DNA of 64,000 nt, taken from the NCBI RefSeq assembly GCF_000732605.1, contig NZ_JPME01000003.1:62151-126150 (forward strand), written 5' to 3'. The translations under genes and the position numbers were made by a program. Shown in pieces: positions 60,491-64,000 of this stretch; within the stretch, counting starts at the first letter, position 1; each line of letters opens with the position of its first letter. Under the pieces are notes generated by a model. It was not told the DNA's origin, made no database searches, and was given only the letters and a program-made list of their open reading frames with translations. The DNA comes from Lacrimispora celerecrescens. Lineage in GTDB: Bacteria; Bacillota; Clostridia; Lachnospirales; Lachnospiraceae.

Positions 60491-60862
60491 ATGACAGTTT
60501 TGCTTCGCTGCGTACTGATATGCGTTTCCATATTGCTTACATTTTATGTACTTAGAAGAATACGCCATTCTAAGATGAAGATAGAGGATTCTATCTTTTG
60601 GGTGATGTTTGCCCTGCTTTTGGTGGTATTCAGCTTATTCCCTCCATTGGCTGATTTCATATCCCGGATGGTGGGAACCTATTCCACCGCCAATTTTATC
60701 TTTACCTTCATGATTTTCATCCTGCTGGTAAAGGTTTTCTTTCAATCTGTCAAAATATCCCAGCTGGAGCGGAAAATGACGGAACTGATCCAGATGCTTG
60801 CTCTGGACCGGGAAGATGCCAGGGAGAAGGAGGAAGGTCATCATGAAGCTCATTCTGAATAA
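60491..60862 (+). CDS. DUF2304 family small membrane protein
   Basis: A 123-residue protein with three predicted helices (about 3-20, 35-55 and 66-85) and a charged, coiled-coil-like C terminus. It belongs to DUF2304, a family regularly placed after DPM1-like GT2 genes in polysaccharide loci. A role as a membrane partner of that transferase is plausible but unproven. AAGGAAGGGAG precedes the ATG. Its end overlaps the next gene by 20 bases. Confidence 0.85.
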   Translation: MTVLLRCVLICVSILLTFYVLRRIRHSKMKIEDSIFWVMFALLLVVFSLFPPLADFISRMVGTYSTANFIFTFMIFILLVKVFFQSVKISQLERKMTELIQMLALDREDAREKEEGHHEAHSE

Positions 60863-62447
60863 AAAGGGATTGTGGCTTACGGCGGGAACTTGTCTTTTTC
60901 TCGCCTTTCTCTTTATAAAAACTTATGAGGAGACCATTGTAGGGATCCCGTCACCGGAATTTGAGGCAGTCCGCCGTTTTTATTGGTGGATAATCGTGTT
61001 CGGATGTGGATTCCTGGTGTGTTTGGGAGCAGCCTTGTGGATAGTCAAGACTCCAACCTTCTTATTATTTCCAGGGACCGTGGTAATTCTTGGGCTGTTT
61101 TATATGCTGGTTCTGACCCCTTTTTCAACACCCGATGAGGCGGCCCATTTTACCAGCGCATACCGGTTCTCCAGCCAGCTTATGGGAAAACCGGCGATAG
61201 CAGATGAAGCTTTTCTTTCCCATGCAACAGAGGAGGAAAAGGAGAGGATCAGCCGGGGCGCCAATGTTCTGGTGCGGAGCGGCGATGACGCTCCCGGACT
61301 TTACACCAATGTGGGACGGGCCACATACAACCTGGTCCTTAAGGAGATGTTTTCCCTTGATAACAGCCAAGGGATGACGGTCCGCTATGAGATACCAGTA
61401 AATACTACGCCTGTGGTTTACTTACCTCAGGCCCTTGGGATCTGCTTTGCCAGGCTGCTCCATCTGGGATACATCCCTTTGGTATATCTTGGCAGGCTGT
61501 TCAATCTTCTTGCTTTTGCAGGTATGGCAGCCCTGGCTGTGAGAATCATGCCATTTAAAAAAGAGCTTCTCATGGCGGTATCGTGTCTTCCCATGACCCT
61601 TCATCTGGCAGCTTCCTTTTCCTATGATACGGCCTTTATCGGCCTGTCCATGCTTTTTCTGGCCTGGTGCTTTTACTTAGCCTATGAGAAAGAGAAAGTG
61701 ACCGTAAAGGATACGGTTGTTCTGGCGCTTTTGCTGATCCTTCTGGAGCCTGGAAAGATCGTTTATCTGCCGGTGGCCGGAATCTGCCTGTTTATTCCTT
61801 CTTCAAAATTTAAGTCAAAAAGAAATTACTGGATCTCTGTTATTAGCGTTATAACAGCTGTTGTTCTGGCAGTGTTTTTGGTAAACCGTCTGGTCCTTTC
61901 TGCTTGGGCGACCACAACGGAAAGCTATGTGGGCTGGAGTGAAGCGGCAGGGTATACGCTGCAGGATGTGTGGGAACACCCATATCGGATATTTAAAGTA
62001 TATTATGAAACCCTGGTGACCCAGTTTGATTATTATCTGACCACCATGCTTGGAGGATTTTTGGGAAATTTGGACCCTAACCTGACTGTGCCTCCCTTCT
62101 GTCTTATGATTTTGTGGTATGTGCTTTTTATCAGTGTGATAAGGAGAGAAGGAGAAGAAGCTCCTATGTCCGGAGGACAGAAGCTTTGGATGGTCATTCT
62201 GGTGTTTTTAAGTGCCTGTCTGGTTCTTGCCTCCATGCTATTAGGCTGGACGCCGCGGGAGCTTACCTATATAACGGGTGTTCAGGGACGGTATTTTATC
62301 CCCCTGCTGCCCCTTGTGCTGTTGGTTGTATTTGATAAACGCCTGGTCATAAACATGGATTTAAGGAAAAGTGCATGGTATCTGGAATGCTTTGTGAGCA
62401 TCTATGCCCTGATACGCATCTGTTCCACGGCGTGTCTGCGCTACTGA
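60843..62447 (+). CDS. DUF2142 family polytopic membrane protein (putative GT-C type)
   Basis: A 534-residue protein with about 12 hydrophobic helices. The DUF2142 hallmark FSTPDEAAHFTSAYRF lies near residue 95, after the second or third helix. The Asp-Glu-x-x-His arrangement in this first external loop resembles the catalytic loop of GT-C transferases that use lipid-phosphate sugars. The activity is inferred from topology and context (DPM1-like GT2 plus DUF2304 upstream). The frame is open from 60798, but AAGGAGGAAGG before the ATG at 60843 is the better start, giving a 20-bp overlap with DUF2304. Confidence 0.85.
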   Translation: MKLILNKKGLWLTAGTCLFLAFLFIKTYEETIVGIPSPEFEAVRRFYWWIIVFGCGFLVCLGAALWIVKTPTFLLFPGTVVILGLFYMLVLTPFSTPDEAAHFTSAYRFSSQLMGKPAIADEAFLSHATEEEKERISRGANVLVRSGDDAPGLYTNVGRATYNLVLKEMFSLDNSQGMTVRYEIPVNTTPVVYLPQALGICFARLLHLGYIPLVYLGRLFNLLAFAGMAALAVRIMPFKKELLMAVSCLPMTLHLAASFSYDTAFIGLSMLFLAWCFYLAYEKEKVTVKDTVVLALLLILLEPGKIVYLPVAGICLFIPSSKFKSKRNYWISVISVITAVVLAVFLVNRLVLSAWATTTESYVGWSEAAGYTLQDVWEHPYRIFKVYYETLVTQFDYYLTTMLGGFLGNLDPNLTVPPFCLMILWYVLFISVIRREGEEAPMSGGQKLWMVILVFLSACLVLASMLLGWTPRELTYITGVQGRYFIPLLPLVLLVVFDKRLVINMDLRKSAWYLECFVSIYALIRICSTACLRY

Positions 62448-62534
62448 TTCATTCGAAGGCAGCGGGTCAAATGGAAGCTCGCTTGATCCTTGAGGCTGTT
62501 CGCGGAGTATTTAACTGGAAGGTAGGAAATTGCA

Positions 62535-63491
62535 ATGGAAGAAAAAAGGCAGGAAAAATCCGTTGATGTGATTATTCCCGTATATAAACCGGATGAGAAG
62601 TTACAGCTTTTGATGAAGCGCCTGGGGGAACAGTCATACCCGATCCGGCGGATCATCATCATGAACACGGAACGGTCCTATTGGAAGGATGAGGAATATG
62701 GCTGGGTCCCCAATCTGGAAGTACACCATGTGACAAAAGAGGAATTTGACCATGGCGGTACCAGAAACCGGGGAGCCGGTTATTCTGAGGCAGATATTAT
62801 GGTATTTATGACCGATGATGCAGTTCCGGCTGATGGGAATTTAATAGAAGCGCTGGTAAAAGGTCTTGACCAGACAGGAAAAGGCGGAGAAAAGGTGGTC
62901 ATGGCCTATGGAAGGCAGCTGCCGAATTCCGACTGTGCCCTGGCAGAGCAGTATACCCGTTCCTTTAATTACCCGGAACAAAGCAGGGTGAAAACAGGCG
63001 GGGATCTAAAGGAGCTGGGAATCAAGACCTTTTTTGCCTCCAATGTCTGCTGCGCCTATGACCGGGCTGCATTTTTAGAGGCCGGGGGATTTATTAAGCG
63101 GACTATTTTTAATGAGGACATGATTTATGCGGGAAATGCGGTAAGACACCGGGGGCAGGCGGTAGCCTATGCAGCCGATGCAAACGTGTACCATTCCCAT
63201 AATTACGGCTGTATCGCCCAGTTTAAACGGAATTTTGACCTTGCGGTATCCCAGACCGATCATCCGGAGGTGTTTGAGGGAATCCGCTCGGAAGGCGAGG
63301 GGATCCGTCTTGTGAAAAAAACCTGCGCCTGGCTTTTAAAGGTGAATAAGCCATGGCTCATTTCCGGAGTCATTGTAAAGAGTGGTTTTAAATACATGGG
63401 ATACCTTATGGGAAAACGGTATCGCACCCTGCCAAAAGGGTTGGTTTTAAGCTTTACTATGAACAAGGAATATTGGAAAAAAGAAAAATAG
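62535..63491 (+). CDS. Family 2 glycosyltransferase, rhamnosyltransferase-like
   Basis: A 318-residue GT2 enzyme starting VDVIIPVYKPDEKLQLLMKRL, with EFDHGGTRNRGAGYSEADIMVFMTDDAVP near residue 78-106. The HGGTRN followed by TDDA pattern is typical of RfbF/RgpF-like rhamnosyltransferases. Also seen are FFASNVCCAYDRAAFLEAGGF near 168 and FNEDMIYAGNA near 195. GGAAGG and then the ATG at 62535 follow an 87-bp gap without other features. Last gene of the second flippase operon, with a terminator 45 bases later. Confidence 0.9.
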   Translation: MEEKRQEKSVDVIIPVYKPDEKLQLLMKRLGEQSYPIRRIIIMNTERSYWKDEEYGWVPNLEVHHVTKEEFDHGGTRNRGAGYSEADIMVFMTDDAVPADGNLIEALVKGLDQTGKGGEKVVMAYGRQLPNSDCALAEQYTRSFNYPEQSRVKTGGDLKELGIKTFFASNVCCAYDRAAFLEAGGFIKRTIFNEDMIYAGNAVRHRGQAVAYAADANVYHSHNYGCIAQFKRNFDLAVSQTDHPEVFEGIRSEGEGIRLVKKTCAWLLKVNKPWLISGVIVKSGFKYMGYLMGKRYRTLPKGLVLSFTMNKEYWKKEK

Positions 63492-63535
63492 ATATTGAGA
63501 AAAGCTGTCTGGTAAAAACCGGGCTGCAAAGTTAA

Positions 63536-63574
63536 AAAAATAGGCTCAAGATATACTTTGAGCCTATTTTCTAC
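63536..63574. terminator. Bidirectional terminator at the end of the polysaccharide region
   Basis: AAAATAGGCTCAA (63537-63549) pairs with TTGAGCCTATTTT (63558-63570). A-run and T-run flanks suit both converging genes. Confidence 0.85.
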
Positions 63575-63587
63575 TATATTGTCATTC

Positions 63588-64000
63588 TCAATCCTCAAAT
63601 ATTGGTTCAATATGCTCCATAATCAGCCCTATCCTGTCCTTAGCGTCCGGCATAAAAAGAGAAGCGATAGAAATAACCATCTTTTTCTTTGTATTGACGT
63701 AAATTACGTTTCCCCCGTCTCCCAAAGCTGCATAGACAGGTTCTTTATCATCAAATATCCACCACAAGTAGCCATAAGACAGCCGGTCCAATCGTATGTG
63801 CTCCTTTGTGCTTTCTTCTATCCATTTCTCTGATATGATTTGTTTGTTTTCCCATATTCCGCCGTTTAAATACAATTGGCCTATTTTTGCCATATCCGAA
63901 GGCGTCAGAAATAGCCCCCAGCTTGACGTGTTTATCCCTTGAGGATCAACGACCCAACCGCTGGTGTTTTTATCATTCATAACGGCGATATGCTCTTCTT
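63588..64000 (-). CDS. Beta-lactamase family serine hydrolase, C-terminal part (cut by window edge)
   Basis: The C-terminal part of a class C beta-lactamase / DD-peptidase-like (AmpC-family) serine hydrolase. The frame stays open to base 64000, so the N terminus with the SxxK motif lies outside the window. Visible landmarks are SWGLFLTPSDMAKIGQLYLNGG, then SYGYLWWIF, and ALGDGGNVIYVNTKKKMVISI, where GDGG corresponds to the usual HxG/KTG-type strand. The gene is transcribed towards the polysaccharide region. The substrate (peptide, ester or other) cannot be told from this part. Confidence 0.8.
   Translation of the reverse strand, partial: EEHIAVMNDKNTSGWVVDPQGINTSSWGLFLTPSDMAKIGQLYLNGGIWENKQIISEKWIEESTKEHIRLDRLSYGYLWWIFDDKEPVYAALGDGGNVIYVNTKKKMVISIASLFMPDAKDRIGLIMEHIEPIFED

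Noticed and set aside
62375-62566. 63-codon plus-strand frame between DUF2142 and the last GT2 gene
   Set aside because: It overlaps both genes in other frames and shows no ribosome site or domain.
1-64000. CRISPR arrays, prophage genes, rRNA or tRNA genes
   Set aside because: No regularly spaced repeats, phage structural genes or RNA-gene sequences were recognised by reading. A dedicated tRNA or CRISPR scan could not be run.

Overview
The window looks like a chromosomal segment of a low-to-mid GC, Gram-positive, spore-forming Clostridia, most likely Lachnospiraceae (Lacrimispora / Clostridium saccharolyticum type). The reasons are the strong AGGAGG ribosome sites, lipoprotein-type solute-binding proteins, a class B sortase, a clostridial DUF4489 protein, an L,D-transpeptidase with tryptophan-rich clostridial wall repeats, and many LacI regulators beside ABC sugar transporters. 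This is inferred from gene content; no rRNA or tRNA gene is visible. I see no prophage, no CRISPR array and no intact transposase.

Layout. 1-8.7 kb: housekeeping genes (chorismate synthase, ribose-5-phosphate isomerase B, a beta-hydroxyacid dehydrogenase, signal peptidase I, a DUF3810 protein, glycogen branching enzyme, an MscS channel, a SIMPL lipoprotein). 9-15.2 kb: a maltodextrin-type operon (binding protein, two permeases, amylomaltase, LacI regulator) behind a promoter with two tandem operator-like sites. 15.3-19.5 kb: a LytS/LytR two-component pair followed by a CstA-type transporter, the arrangement known from pyruvate-sensing BtsSR/BtsT systems. 19.5-28.6 kb: a peroxiredoxin, then a beta-glucoside (cellobiose) locus. 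In that locus cellobiose phosphorylase is divergent from a LacI regulator, ABC transporter and GH1 glucosidase, and an identical 17-bp operator lies on each side. The first permease gene of this transporter is frameshifted in an A9 tract.

28.6-34 kb: small accessory genes (a membrane-anchored protein, a cupin, DUF4489, a stand-alone ppGpp-hydrolase-like HD protein, methylglyoxal synthase, a BTAD regulator with a degenerate GGDEF-like tail). Between them is a gene-free 0.35-kb stretch whose folding and sequence resemble a HEARO/IscB omega-RNA with no iscB gene. 34-41 kb: sortase B, phosphoglucosamine mutase, an XpaC/TelA pair and 2-isopropylmalate synthase. 40.7-47.8 kb: a third sugar locus, with a LacI gene divergent from a Gfo/Idh/MocA oxidoreductase, a TIM-barrel isomerase/epimerase and a complete CUT2 ABC transporter.

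47.9-63.5 kb: a cell-surface polysaccharide region. It has UDP-galactopyranose mutase, seven glycosyltransferases (one split by a frameshift), a DegT-type sugar aminotransferase, an ATP-grasp enzyme, two flippase-like proteins, DUF2304 and DUF2142 membrane proteins, and an L,D-transpeptidase. Four transcription units here share a near-identical promoter (TTTACW, 17-bp spacer, TAnAAT). One of these promoters lies in an 11-bp inverted repeat that also forms a promoter in the opposite direction. The window ends inside a beta-lactamase-family serine hydrolase on the minus strand.

The three sugar loci follow one plan: LacI regulator, lipoprotein binding protein, a GC-rich hairpin directly after it, then the other transporter genes. 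Neither CUT1 system encodes its ATPase, so both probably borrow a shared MsmX/MsiK-type ATPase from elsewhere in the genome.
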